64,000 nt of DNA, from assembly GCF_023101765.2 (NCBI RefSeq), contig NC_064238.1:1114001-1178000 (forward strand), written 5' to 3'. The stretch is from Spodoptera frugiperda. Lineage: Eukaryota > Arthropoda > Insecta > Lepidoptera > Noctuidae. The translations under genes were made by a program, and so were the position numbers. Below the pieces are notes generated by a model, which saw only the letters and a program-made list of their open reading frames with translations, searched no databases and was not told where the DNA came from. Below, one piece after another: positions 11,151 through 22,795 of the stretch. Position 1 is the stretch's first letter. Every line of letters starts with the position of its first letter.

Positions 11151-11659
11151 GGCCATTACGAAGCGTCAATTTGTACCGTTTCAAATCATATTCAAAGCAA
11201 AAACTTATACAAATTTATTTTAGTTAAAACTAAAAACGAATTTTCTAATGTTCTAAGATAAATACCGTATGGTGACAGTAGAGTAGGTATCCTTTTATTG
11301 CGTTAAGTGTTGTAAGACTCGACTAAGGTAAGTACTTATTTGATAGAGGCAAAAAATGTATAGCCTTAAAAACAGAATATCTAAAAATGTATTTCTACGG
11401 AATTCTCATAAAAAAGGCGCGCGCAAAAACCAATAAAATAACGATAAGATAATTCGATTTAAGAACAATCGATACCTGTCACAGGTGTTCTCGAAAGGAG
11501 TAGTAACACAAAATAATTGAGAACCAATTACATCAAAATGCTTCTGAATATTGTATATGTAGCCGTGAAGATTAGATCAGATCAAGATAAGAGTTTGGCA
11601 ATATTTTAGTCTGAATATACATCAACAATTCTTGACAGACAAAATTACCTAATAAAATA
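11151..11659. other. unannotated DNA with an isolated donor-like site
   Basis: AT-rich. AAG|GTAAGTA near 11328 matches the 5' splice consensus, but the preceding sequence shows no coding bias. Confidence 0.25.
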
Positions 11660-11851
11660 CGGTGTACTCACGAAAATATATAGAGAAAAGCTCTACTAGT
11701 TTCGAGTCATAGAGGGTCTCGAGCACGAGCAGCCTACTCTACTAGGCTAGGCTATGTGACGACGCGGCGTTTGCCCTCGCAGCTCATGAAGAGTCCTTTT
11801 GTGGCTTGAAACTGGTAGAGCTTTTCTCCATATATTTACGTTAGTAAACCG
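11660..11851. mobile_element. MITE-N, complete foldback element
   Basis: Long imperfect terminal inverted repeats, about 55 bp each, bracket a short GC-rich centre. The left arm contains 'gagaaaagctctactagttt' and the right arm 'actggtagagcttttctcc'. The centre carries 'cgacgcggcg'. Length is about 192 bp with no coding capacity. No clear target-site duplication was found. Confidence 0.75.
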
Positions 11852-12284
11852 ATTTTTTTTAGTTAATTCTTGAGAGTTCCAGAACTGACCTATACCTCTA
11901 CAAAAGAAAGTTTGTCAAAATTTGAAAGAAAGTAAAAAATATACCAAATATATTTTATTCTACCATACGCAATATAATAAAAATCCTAAAGTGTTACTCA
12001 ATTTGCGAAACAAGTCTCTGAATGGTGATTGATCGATTTCACTTCAAACCTCATTAATGTTGAGGTTATTGTATCCAGTAACATCTGATTAATAATTTAC
12101 ACTAAGCATGCACAAATTTGGTTAGCATTAATATTAACAAGAACTGTGAATGATTTGATAAGGTAAAATGGTTATTATATTTAGTACTTCTTATAATAAA
12201 AAATTACATTAAAAAATTCGACGTCAACTGTGAACTAATTGGGGACAATACTTAAATCACGTGTTAAAGTGTGATCCCCCATTT
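11852..12284. other. unannotated AT-rich DNA
   Basis: Nothing recognised. Confidence 0.3.
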
Positions 12285-12435
12285 TTTCAAGTCTGATAAA
12301 TCTGTACCTTCTCCTAAGCCTGAAAAATATTATACTGAAAATTGCATCAAATCAGTTCAGACTAACGCGAGCTAAACGCGCACAAACATACATACAGATC
12401 AAACTGAGAACCTCCATTTTACAAATCGATTAAAA
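12285..12435 (+). mobile_element. LINE 3'-tail relic
   Basis: Second copy of the tail at 2.4 kb: 'accttctcctaagcctgaaa', 'ctgaaaattgcatcaaatc', 'agttcagac', 'cgcgcacaaacatacataca', then 'ctgagaacc'. Better preserved than the first copy. No coding part. Confidence 0.5.
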
Positions 12436-12825
12436 AAATCAAACTAGAAGAATAATCATAACATATAGGTATGTAACAATTACTTTTTTAAATAACAATT
12501 TCAAAGCGACCTATTCATTTCAGCGTCATAGTTAGAAACGTGTCCATCCCCATACATTTTTATACCGCCTCCACTATCCACTATAGTAACTACATGTCTA
12601 CACTATTATTAGACATACACAATAATTTCTATTCCTACCACTAATCATTTCGACGTTTTCTACCGTAATGTAAGTGTATATTGAAACGTAATATCGTTTG
12701 ATATATTTATTTTGTTTCACCTAGATACTGTATTGACATGCTGTAATAATAGTGTGATACTGTTTTTCAAAGTTTAGTTATACAGAGTGCTTTGTTGGTC
12801 AAAAAGTTGCAATAGGCAAAAATAA
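12436..12825. other. unannotated DNA
   Basis: Nothing recognised. Confidence 0.3.
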
Positions 12826-13065
12826 TAGGGTTTGAAACATAAAAATCTATTTAGTCTGTCAGTAAGGCAATGAAAAGGCACGTATTTTTTATTTACTTTC
12901 GGCCGGAAACAAATACTTTCGAACTTAATTTCAAATCGATATATTTCATCGATTTGAAATATTGAATGACATCACTTCTAGGTACATTTTATTAAATGTC
13001 TCCTAAACTTTGATTCGTTTTATCTGATATTGTTATTTTATAACAAAATAAAAAATAAGTATCTA
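12826..13065. mobile_element. MITE-I copy with internal hairpin
   Basis: Contains 'aaaaatctatttagtctgtc', 'cggaaacaaatactttc', 'atgacatcacttctagg' and 'cctaaactttgattcg', in the family order. A perfect 13-base-arm hairpin (12928-12960) sits in the middle. The right terminal repeat is degraded. Confidence 0.6.
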
Positions 13066-13639
13066 ATATTTTTGAGTATAAAAGTGAGTTCATGTAACCT
13101 ATTTGGAAATTATTCATGTGTAACTAGCGAAAAGTAATGTCATTACTGTGTTTCATAAAAAAGTAATAACGTGTGTCTATCTACATGATGTTCCAAAACC
13201 AACATTTCAGATTAGCTTATTAAAAACGATTTTACAAAATACGAAATGATGATTAACATCCGTACATTAGTAAATAATAAAACTAATTATCCGATAGCTT
13301 AGCAGTTCCAATGGTAGACCATTAATCGAATTAAGTTGCTACCAATCTGCTAACATTTATACTGCTTTATTAGTTCCAAGTCGGGCTCAGTCCTCGATCA
13401 AAATTGAATTCCAATAAATTTCATGAACGCTATGCCTTATTAATGAAGCTTAAATTAGTTTGATATTAAAAGGAAGTCCCTGTTTCACTTTGTACGTGAA
13501 TTGTGTTATTATACTGGGGGATTTTGCCTTTGATGTTTTATCGGTAGTCTGGCTTTATATACGTTGTCTGGCGATTCGGTTGAGTGGTTGTAATATCTGA
13601 TCATGAGGTCTCCCTTTTCAATGTGCTAACCTCACACAC
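13066..13639. other. unannotated DNA
   Basis: Nothing recognised apart from AT-rich sequence. Confidence 0.3.
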
Positions 13640-13895
13640 ACATCAACAGTCTGTAAGTGGCCACTTGACCAAAGACCTTAAGGAGAAGGTTTGAGCATTT
13701 ATCACCACGTTTGCTCCATGAGGGTTAGCGATTTCAAACTTGTAATTAGAAATTTTAAGTCCAAGTTTCTTCACGATGTTGTCCTTCACTGTTTGTCGGT
13801 GATGTCTAAATATTTTAAAAAGTAATATATGTACTTCCTTATCTTCTGAAAAGTATTTAATTCTCATCCATGAGAAGCGGGCACCACGACTGCAT
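13640..13895. repeat. repeat G, longer copy
   Basis: Reads 'caacagtctgtaagtggcca', 'ggagaaggtttgagcattta', 'gctccatgagggttagcg', 'ttcttcacgatgttgtcctt' and 'tcggtgatgtctaaat'. It matches 10.9 kb and remembered lepidopteran dispersed repeats. A 74-codon minus-strand frame here is repeat-derived. Confidence 0.65.
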
Positions 13896-14370
13896 ACAGT
13901 TTAACAAAATATAGGTAATAATATTAAACTTTACAATACAAGTTACCTATGTATCTATATGAAACAAAACATATAAATGTCTTTAGTAAGCATAGTTTTT
14001 ATTCAGGCTTAACACGATAAAAGATAGTTACGAGCCAAAATAAACTTACTTAAACCACAATAAAGTTCTAATTACGTCAGCTATTGTCTAGACTTGTTGA
14101 AAATGTTTATTTTTTGCTATCGTAATGTTCCAATTTTTTGCAATAATTTATATCAAAATGTTACAAATTCGGAGGATCTACCTACAAGTACTTAATTTCC
14201 AAGAATTATTATAAAGAAGTCCTTATATATGGCTTCAGAACACAACAACATATATGTTTGTATAAGTTATATATTTTATCCTTATTTAAATAATGTTATT
14301 ATTACACAAAAACACACCCACGGCATTCAATTCAATTTCATTTTTTTTTATATATTAAACGTCAAAACAT
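13896..14370. other. unannotated AT-rich DNA
   Basis: Nothing recognised. Confidence 0.3.
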
Positions 14371-14504
14371 TGGGATTTTCTCCTGTATCGTGGGTGCGTT
14401 TACAAACATACAATTTCACATACACATGACACTTAGACCCCGATCAAAACCGCGACACGTAGCACGGCAGTCAGTTGCCCAGCCACCACTCCAACGGCGC
14501 AGTC
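14371..14504 (-). mobile_element. SINE-C
   Basis: Minus-strand SINE. On the plus strand it opens 'gattttctcctgtatcgtgg', contains 'acatgacacttagaccc', and closes with the tRNA-like head complement 'cagttgcccagccaccac' and 'gcgcagtc'. A segment between body and head is deleted ('gatcaaaaccgcgacacg'), which removes part of the B box. Confidence 0.75.
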
Positions 14505-15077
14505 AAGATTGCTAAACGCTTTATTACTAGGACAACTATTCGCGTTAGTCAATAGCTAAATGTATTACTAAATACCGCCTACAGCTCCAAATACTATTGA
14601 TAAGTTCGACCCATCCAAAAATAGACCTTAACAAGCGTAGCTTAACCTTACCACAAAAGTAACAAATCAGGCGACAAGTTTAATTAAAGCCAGGTTCCTA
14701 CATTTCGTGTGTTTAGGAAGAAAGAAGACATTAAGAGCGAGACAGCCGCATTTTCCGCGTCCTAAAATGTATTTGTCTCTGTCTTTTAATCTAGACTATT
14801 TGCCTTGTCTAGAAAATAGTGTTAGGACATATTTTCACGCTAGCTTGAAGACTAGTTTATTAGTGTTCTCTATTTTAGTTAAATATTTATTTTTGTTATG
14901 AAACTTTGAATATCTTATTATACAAGGGTTGTTTTATTTTAGATGGGTCATAAAAACGAAAGAAATGGGTCAGAATCGTGTCATTTACCCTTATGTGAGA
15001 GAAGCGTGGTGGTATATTATGTACGTATGTTTCTTTGATTCAAGATGTTTATAAAATTTAATCGATGAAAACAATTC
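14505..15077. other. unannotated DNA
   Basis: AT-rich with no supported features. Confidence 0.3.
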
Positions 15078-15460
15078 AATGTCAATGTCAAACCATTTAT
15101 TTCAATTTATCCTTAATTAGGCACTTTTTAAATGTTTAATTGAATGGTCTGTCAGTCTGTCTATCAATGAAGCTAGGTGCTCATTCCAAAGTGTAACTTC
15201 AAATAGAGAAACTCCATCATCAATCTTATGAGTATCAAAGATGTTAATGGTAATAGATGCTCTACCAACTACAGTTTAGCGACTAATCTTATTTTGTAGT
15301 AGTCTATCAACAATTTAACGTTATATACCTATTTCCTTTCTCCTATTCTTAATTCTTATATATTTGTAAAACCATATAAAATAACACGGTCAATGTCAAA
15401 GTCAAAGTTAAAGCATTTATGTTAATTGGACCACTTACAAGTACCTACTTAGAAACAAAT
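15078..15460. repeat. repeat P, two pieces
   Basis: 15078-15260 reads 'caatgtcaatgtcaaaccat', 'aattaggcactttttaaa', 'tctgtcagtctgtc', 'ctcattccaaagtgtaact'. A second start, 'caatgtcaaagtcaaagtta', occurs at about 15390. The 'gtcaaagtcaaa...catttat' start is a common lepidopteran repeat boundary by memory. Confidence 0.45.
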
Positions 15461-15724
15461 GACCAATAATACATGTCATTACTAAGACAACTATTAGTTT
15501 TCTGTATTGATTTACGTAAATGCGTATAATGAAACGTTTACCCATTGTTATTTGGAGGTCTAAAAATCTTTAAATACTTTATATAATATGGTATAGAGTG
15601 TAACCTAACTAACCAATTTTACAACGTTAAAATAAGTCTTCTAGCTTCTTTGGTTATAGGCCAAAAGATAATTATTGTATAAGCCTATAATCAACATCAT
15701 CTTTCCATAGGTATATCAAAATCA

Positions 15725-15920
15725 TCAACCTGATGACTATTTTTTAATTTTAATGTCCGTCTAGTTGATTTAGAATTATTGTATTTTCAAGTATTTTTTC
15801 TTATACGTCAACATAAAAAAATACATCTTTAATATATTTTCATTACTTAACTAAAAAGATATTTAATTTTCATACCCTATCATCATCCCTATTAGTTTGC
15901 TCTAAAACTATAACTCCGGC
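15725..15920. mobile_element. MITE-I, internally deleted
   Basis: Both ends are kept: 'gatgactattttttaatttt' on the left and 'taccctatcatcatcccta' on the right, roughly inverted. The central 'aaacaaatactttc' part is missing. This is a short derivative of the family at 5.6 and 22.5 kb. Confidence 0.55.
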
Positions 15921-18309
15921 TTAAAATAATGGCGTTCAAGAAAGTAAAAAGATAGATAGAAAAGATAGGTTAGATGATCCTCAAGTAATATGAGCTCCAG
16001 TTTCCAATAGGACGCTGGCCAAAGAAAATAAGATTTCTCTTTTATACCTTTTCCAATCAACGTGCAAATGAAATTTATTAAGAGGACAGAACAATGTTAA
16101 TTGAATGCAATTTTGTGGTGAACTCGTTATTCGTCGGTTATTTTAAGTAGGCTAGGCTTAAGCCCATTTCAATACTGTTTGATTTCCAAAATTATCTACA
16201 TTATTAACTGTATGTAACTTTATGTAAAGCTATTTCATTTCCAGAGATGATTGGTTGTTTATTTATTTATTATAAATAATCCTTACAGAGAATACACATA
16301 TTACATCCAATCATAAACACAGTCAAGTAGGCTTGTACTTCTTCAATTACAAGGAATCGCAGCAAATATTTTTAATATAGTCCGACTAAGTATGTAGCGA
16401 TTGTTACGAAAGCTATGAGATTTCAACCATACGTTGTAGAATACCGGACGGGTCGCAGTTACGCGTACTAAATATCCCGGTAGTGAATAAATAAATCAAA
16501 TTAGGAGAAAAATAAATGCCGAACAAAAAAATACAGTCCGGTTAAAAAGTAATGTCAAGGTTGAATTCAACTGAATTCAAATTCAGAATAAAATCAATAT
16601 ATCAATGTAAAAATAAAACATATTTTAAATAATGCGTATTCATTCTTCTTTATATTTAACAAAAAATGCGCATTTTGTAAAATAATAATAACGTACAGCA
16701 ATGTTTTACGGCATCTCATTCAGTTTTATTTATGGTTAAAAAAAGACTGATTAAAAACACATTCTCTTTAAAAAAAATATATTTAAAACAATCATCCTAT
16801 ATTTTGACGAATGTAATGGAAATATTAAAATAATAATAAAATGTTTAACAATCCTCTTCCTCAAACACGCTATTTGGGGAACGTAAAATATCATATCTGG
16901 AATAATATTGGCCTAGTACCTTCTCTACCGGTATTTCAAAGAACGGGAGAAATAAATTCGCAAATACGATGTTACGGGTCTTATATTTCTTAGTTGAAAT
17001 TGTGAAACGACGAACTGAATGTTCTATGAAGCGTTTGAATGGAATATAACAGAAGGAACTTATGACTTGTGTACATTAAACAATAGTATGAATAACTTTT
17101 CAGCATGGAAGCATAATTTCCTTTTTTCTGTTATTAATAATGAAGTGGGAATATTAAAATATGATGTTATCTTCTCTATATATAAAATCATATGCTGTTT
17201 GTTAGTATCGCTAAAATTCGATAATGACTGGATGGATTTCAATTATTTTTGGAAGGTTTAAAGGTGAGAAAATAATGTTTGAAACAGTACCAAGTTTACT
17301 GGCCCAGCTAGTGTCAAATAAATAGTTGTAGGCACCCTTACCTTGTGTGTAAGAAATGGTAGCCAAGTAAGAAAACCTCATTCCTTGAAATTCTTTCCCT
17401 TCATTAGGCACCTTCTAAACTCATTAGTACTAGTCATAAAATGATCATAAATGCTTATATCAGTGTAATTGTGATTTCAACACAAGAAACCTTGGCCATG
17501 TGGTAGAAAAAGTACAGGTTGGCTATAACATTATGACCCAGTTAACAATGCACTGGGTAAATAATGTGCATACGCTTAGAACGGTGGCGATCGATGTTCT
17601 AAATTTAACTTACCAACTACTTAGGAAAGGATTGCATAAATTGTGTTACCTACGGTTGCTAGTATACTTCGCTTGGCATTTTTATTATTTCAAAAATGCC
17701 TGCATTACCTCGAGGTTGCACTAAGCCGGACTTAATGGTTGAAATGAAAAGGAATTCTCCTTGTATTCAGAGAATTTCATTTTGATCTTCAATTTAAATG
17801 GCACCGTTGTCTGCTGTTCTCTGTCAGATTCAAGCTTTCAGTTCCAAAGAGGTTCAATGCTGATTCAACAACTTCTCGCAAGTTGTACATTTGTTCAACT
17901 TTATTTGCTTTGTACGGCATGAGATAACATCGCTTAAAAAGCCTTCCACTTATCATAATTATAGACCTAGTTAATGTTTCATGGTAATACTCCAGGCGAA
18001 ATTTCAGCTAACATGCGAAACCAAAGAATTCCTAGAAGAGAAAAGCTCATTATTATTTGGAGTTACTTTTGAATCAGATCTTTGCTTTTTAACTAACGAC
18101 TTGGTTTACAAAGTAGCTTGTTTTTGAAAATTATAGGAGTCTATCGCAAGAGATCTTTTTTGAGGTCACGTTCAGCTGTGATTCCGTGAATGTCATCGTA
18201 ATGGATACCTACTGACAATTGATTGCTGAAGTAAACCTCTACATGAGAGAGAAGCATGGTTTAAAAAAAAACTCGTTTAGGTGAGTTAGACAACTTGAAC
18301 TGTCTAGCG
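15921..18309. other. unannotated AT-rich DNA
   Basis: 2.4 kb without a recognised repeat or exon. Open frames of 60-80 codons near 17.0-17.7 kb overlap one another on both strands and have no coding-like composition. An AAG|GTGAG donor-like site near 17262 is isolated. Confidence 0.3.
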
Positions 18310-18440
18310 GGTTACCGGGGCTCCGACTCGAAGGTAGGAGTAGGAACTGGGGTAGTTTTTAATCAGTAAGAGTCGGACATTTCGTGTTGTCTCACCCAAG
18401 GCGGGAGAAGTTATTGTATGATTTCCCCCTCAAAAAAAGG
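18310..18440 (+). mobile_element. LINE-B 3' tail
   Basis: Plus-sense copy: 'agcgggttaccggggctcc', 'aggagtaggaactggggta', 'cagtaagagtcggaca', 'caaggcgggagaagtta', then 'tttccccctcaaaaaaa'. The end is A-rich, matching a poly(A) tail. It is truncated at its 5' side. Confidence 0.75.
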
Positions 18441-18688
18441 AATTGCATTTAAAAAAGATATATTTATCAGAGATCGCTAGTAGACAGTACAACTACTGTC
18501 ATTCGGGCTTTACGACACCTATGTACAGAGGACGGGTGACAATATTTTATTCTGAATGTTAAAATAAGCTATGTTTTGAAATAAATGTTATTCACTAATT
18601 AAATGTAGTGCAATTCTATAAACAGATTCATAGAAAACAAACGTAAATTCTACATTGTGTTGCGTAAATACAAAGTTGTGGTAATAGT

Positions 18689-18759
18689 GAGGCAAGGAGC
18701 GAGGCAAATATGTGATAGGTACGCCTAGCGTTTGCCACACGTTCGCCTCGCCTTGCCTC
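18689..18759. repeat. GC-rich foldback repeat
   Basis: 'gaggcaaggagcgaggcaaa' is answered about 30 bases later by 'gttcgcctcgccttgcctc', so the region can fold on itself. Nearby sequence repeats 'gacgaggcgcgagcatg'. It looks like a small palindromic mobile element with no known relative in this window. Confidence 0.5.
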
Positions 18760-18849
18760 GTGCTCGCACTCGCATACAATCTTAATGTTTACACATTTGT
18801 AAATTAGTAAGTTGACGAGGCGCGAGCATGAATGTGTATTACGTGATTA

Positions 18850-20400
18850 AAAGTTTTTCGACTAACCATTTTGCTTATTTGGATCTGGAATTTCTATAGT
18901 AATCATATATTACAGAAATCTACTATAGGATGAAACGATGTTATCTCAATTGTTTAATTTTTTAATTATTTATTCTTATTAGATTTTCTGAGTAACTTTT
19001 CATAGTTACATAATAGAATTTTTATTTATGTTGGCATAACGGCTTATAGAAAATTATTTTATTTATCGTGAAAACTACTGATACGGAACGAAAGAAAATT
19101 ACGTCATTTGCTTACCTTGCCTTGTTAAGAAATTGTGTTTATGAATAGTAACTATATTATGTTTAATTCAACAACCATCTTTAATCACAAGCGTTACGTT
19201 CTATGGCATTTATTTTTTCCTTATTGCAATAGATTTGTCCAGCACCAAAGAGGTAATACAGTGCTAATGTGTTGGGACCTCAGTATAAGTTCTAGTTGTG
19301 GAGCTTTCTCACTTATCCAGGCCCCACTTCACCAAGTTTCACTGTATAATATTGTCAGGTGTGTATACTTTACTAATGTGGAAGAGTACTTAGAGTAGAT
19401 AATATAGTATATTAGAGTACTTTGGGCATTTTAATGATTATGGAGCTTTAAGGTATTTGAACATTTTCATCGCGAAAATTTACTTAATAGCATGACATGG
19501 AACGTGTTGCTTTTCTAACATACTATAACATGAAACATTTAAATAAATATTAAAATTTGTTGAAATATTAAACATAAAATCAATACTGTAGAGTCAGAAT
19601 GAAACTAAATTTTTGTCTATTGCCACATTTCGTCTAGTATAATTATGCTCTTTTATCTATAGCCTGTTCTCTTTAATTTTTAGCGGTTAATAAGTAAACG
19701 TGTTGTAAAAACTTTTATCTCTTTATAAGTATTTTCCAACAAAAATAAAATGAAAGGAACTAGACTAATACTTTATATCACACACCACAAATTACTCCTA
19801 TCTGTTACCTAAGCTGAAAAAATAATGGGCCGAAATATTCTGACACACCAGACAGCAGCCGTAAATTATTTTTATTTACATTGAAGGTTTCATCCCACAT
19901 ATTACATCATGCAAATAATATAATTCTTCAAACGTCAGCGAGATCCTTTTCAAATATGAGAACCCTTCACTACGGATGTCAAATATTGGTCAGGAGAATT
20001 AAAGTTGGGAATACTCTGTCTGTGTGTTTCGTTACAGCAAATACACAGGTATTAAATACAGTAAGGAGCTTTTTGTATTCGGTATTGTACTGTATTCATT
20101 AAAAAAGTGTTTTTTTATATTGTGGTTGGTTGTAAATGGTTGTAGATATAGTTATTTTTAGTAATTTCAGGTTTTTGTATTTGTGTTTTTTTTAAATGTA
20201 TTTCTTGATTTTTTTCATGTGTAGCTTAAAGGAATTCCATTTTCAATTTAATAAAATATTGTGCAAGAGTAATTTGGTTTTCAAAAATTGTTGTTGTAGA
20301 AATTAATGACATAATTGACGGTAATTTGTAATTCGAAACAAAATCGTAGACATAAAATTAATTGTCGTCATAAAATTTTTCTTAATTAAATTAAAAATTA
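18850..20400. other. unannotated AT-rich DNA
   Basis: No family recognised. The 87- and 73-codon frames at 19.1 and 19.9 kb lack support. Confidence 0.3.
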
Positions 20401-20411
20401 TATCGACTCAC

Positions 20412-20430
20412 CTCCAGTTTTTAAATCCAT
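20412..20430 (-). CDS. speculative first coding exon (M-D-L-K-T-G)
   Basis: On the minus strand ATG GAT TTA AAA ACT GGA G is followed at once by GTGAGT, a strong donor. An AT-rich stretch and a CpG-rich promoter-like island lie upstream (20.59-20.91 kb). The Kozak context is weak (T at -3, G at +4), and no acceptor partner was identified to the left. Chance is a serious alternative. Confidence 0.12.
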
Positions 20431-20589
20431 ATAGAAATAAATCACTTACATTACACACTTATATATTTACAAAGTTTTTAAAGAAACTCTTACATACAAC
20501 ATTATTAAGTTACAACTATTAAGAAACAAACTTCAAAGTTCATGAAACACTCACTAAAATTAAATAATTTATTCCGTACTTAGTCATAA

Positions 20590-20910
20590 TTTATATACAG
20601 GGTGTATTACACTTTTTAACGTATCGTTGACAGTTCGTCACGCGCGCGCGAAATGCCAAAATAGGGAGCAAAAACCAGTTGGTACCGGTTTAAACTGGAC
20701 GGCGTGCGGCCAATTACTGAGGACCGCACGCAAGCCCGCGCTAAACGCGCCACTGCGCATGCTCCACTACGATTGACACCCGCTAAGCTTATACACTAAT
20801 ACTACAGGAGAGAATATTCATAAGTTAGTTTTTAGTTTTGTTTAGAATGTTCCTCGCGGGATCCGAATGGGCCGTCGAGTTTGTGAAATCAAAACAAACG
20901 GTAAACTGAA
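20590..20910 (-). promoter_or_regulatory. CpG-rich promoter-like island
   Basis: Strikingly CpG-rich for this window ('cacgcgcgcgcgaaatg', 'ccgcgctaaacgcgccactg'). It contains a GCATGCGCA NRF1-like core on the minus strand, a GRH-like 'accggttta', and a perfect 8-base inverted repeat GCGTGCGG/CCGCACGC (20702-20709 and 20724-20731). TCAGT initiator cores occur on the minus strand and a TATATAAAT lies at its left edge. Promoter or enhancer is an inference. Confidence 0.3.
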
Positions 20911-21339
20911 AGGGAATAAACTCGATTGGGGCCTATTTGTATTTATGCCTTCGTATAAATTTAACTAAATTTTGTTTACGTTCAAAGAATTCGTATTCTA
21001 ATGCTAAATAATGATGCTTATGGGTTTAAATTCAGATTTGTTTTTGTTGAATATGACTGAAGAGTATATTTGAAATTATTTGAGACTATTTTTATAAAAA
21101 TAAGTAAATAAAAAAGTGCCTCTAAATCCTTGGCAATAAAATTTAAAATATTATGTACATCTTTACGTAAAACTTAAGATTCCCATCTCACAAATCAAAA
21201 TTTACAAACAACACTATTAATCCACCGATTAGTTCATTGACAAATTGTAAATCGGCAAATCGGTATTAATATACTCGATGGGACATCTTAAAATCGCTAA
21301 AAGCTTAACATCCATCCCCTTTTATCAGAACGATTGTAG

Positions 21340-21620
21340 AAAACCACTCAACCCTTTTAAACCCCAATCCAAAGTGCGTCCGGTCGTTAGCAGACATTAA
21401 TGGAATTCAACCAGTTAGCCTGCCGTGAAAATAACAAGGAGCCAGGATTTTATAAGCCCAATCTGTTGTTCTCACAACGATAACAATGTTAGGCGACAAC
21501 ATGCAAATTCTACTAAACTTTCGTTTAACCATCCAACAACTGGGTACAGATGGGACCCGGTTTGGGACAGCGCAGATCTTCGTTAATTTATTAACATGCT
21601 TAATTTGTCAGTCGTTATTG
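21340..21620. promoter_or_regulatory. candidate conserved non-coding block
   Basis: Complex, balanced sequence with no repeat signature, distinct from its AT-rich flanks ('aagtgcgtccggtcgttagc', 'gggacccggtttgggacagc', 'ttaggcgacaacatgcaaat'). Several ATTA/TTAAT cores and a TTTATAAG caudal/Abd-B-like site are present. Both strands are interrupted by stops. No splice-bounded frame is seen, so a regulatory role is more likely than coding. Confidence 0.25.
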
Positions 21621-21717
21621 AGTGGAATTCAATTAACACTATTAGTAAAATTATATTAATTTATTATTAAATCGAAATGGGTTTTTTCGTCAAGTAATTT
21701 TGTTATTGATTGATTAA

Positions 21718-21805
21718 AATATACATACACAACTTCACGCCTGTCTCCTTGGGAGTAGGCAAAGACAATGGACCGCCAATTGCTACGACTCTTACATACC
21801 TTATG
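21718..21805 (+). repeat. repeat F fragment
   Basis: 'acttcacgcctgtctcctt', 'gagtaggcaaagacaatgg' and 'gccaattgctacgactctta' match the left half of repeat F. The right half is absent. Confidence 0.6.
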
Positions 21806-21959
21806 ATTAATAAAGAGGATTTAAAATTGCTTTCAACTTGTAAAAAATTAAACATCCTGTAATATATATGTGTTGGAATTTCTTTTTTATAAACACTGAA
21901 ATTAATTGTTCGCTCCTTGCACCCATCGTATACTCCTTTCTGCATCACCTAAAGGTTAG

Positions 21960-22375
21960 ACTGGAAGATACTTGGAGGACTTAACGCCAATAGCATTAAG
22001 TTTGCCTAATGTAGAATTGTGCGTAACGCTTTAATAAATAAATAAATCTTTAATTCTACAAAAATGAAAGCCTCATAATAAAACTCTATCTATCATTAAG
22101 CTAATCACTTAACTAACACATCAAAATACATAAAAATCCATAAGTACACACCTAACACAAATATCCAAACATGGTGTTACCCACAAACGGTTAAGTAAAC
22201 CGCGGGTTTCTCACCAAAATCTAAGCACCAAGTCTAAACGTGAAATATTGCAGACCGCCGCAACGCTTACAAACACCATATGATAGCCATCTATTTTACT
22301 TTCTTCATTCTTACAACTTTTATGTACCTATAAAGATTGTTTTATGGTATTTTAGCATAACATAATAGCATAGAG
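21960..22375. other. unannotated DNA
   Basis: AT-rich. About 22170-22270 is more balanced ('ggttaagtaaaccgcggg') but unclassified. Confidence 0.3.
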
Positions 22376-22379
22376 TTTA

Positions 22380-22445
22380 GGCTGGCTCGTTGGTTTAGTG
22401 CCAAGATGAAGTCTTTGGTATACGTCATGGGTCTGGTAAAATGGT
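22380..22445 (+). mobile_element. degraded tRNA-like SINE head
   Basis: 'ggctcgttggtttagtgcc' resembles an A box and 'catgggtctggtaa' a decayed B box. The next sequence is MITE-I, so the two elements abut or one inserted into the other. Confidence 0.35.
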
Positions 22446-22464
22446 ATCCGTTATCTAAAATAAA

Positions 22465-22795
22465 AAAATCGATTGGTAATGTAATGATCTATTTACTCTG
22501 TCAGTTAGGTAATGAAAAATATTAGACACTTTTGTTTTATTTTGTCATATTATAATATAACTATCCTAAGATAAAACGAATCAAAGTTTAGGAGTGGAAG
22601 CATATACGTCATTTCTACGTATAAAATGCATCTAAAAGTGATGTCACGCGAAATTTCACATCGATATATCTGTGAAAGTATTTATTTCCGTAAAAAAATA
22701 AAAAACATGTTTCTAATATTTTAAAATAATCTATAAGACGGACAATATAAAAAAAAATATATTAATCATCTACCCTATTACATGCCAAAAACTTT
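22465..22795. mobile_element. MITE-I, full-length copy
   Basis: Ends are inverted: 'gatctatttactctgtcag' on the left and 'ataagacggacaatataaa' with 'atcatctaccctatta' on the right. The centre carries 'aaacgaatcaaagtttagg', 'gtgatgtcacgcgaaat' and 'gtgaaagtatttatttccg', inverted relative to 5.6 kb. No coding capacity. Confidence 0.65.
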
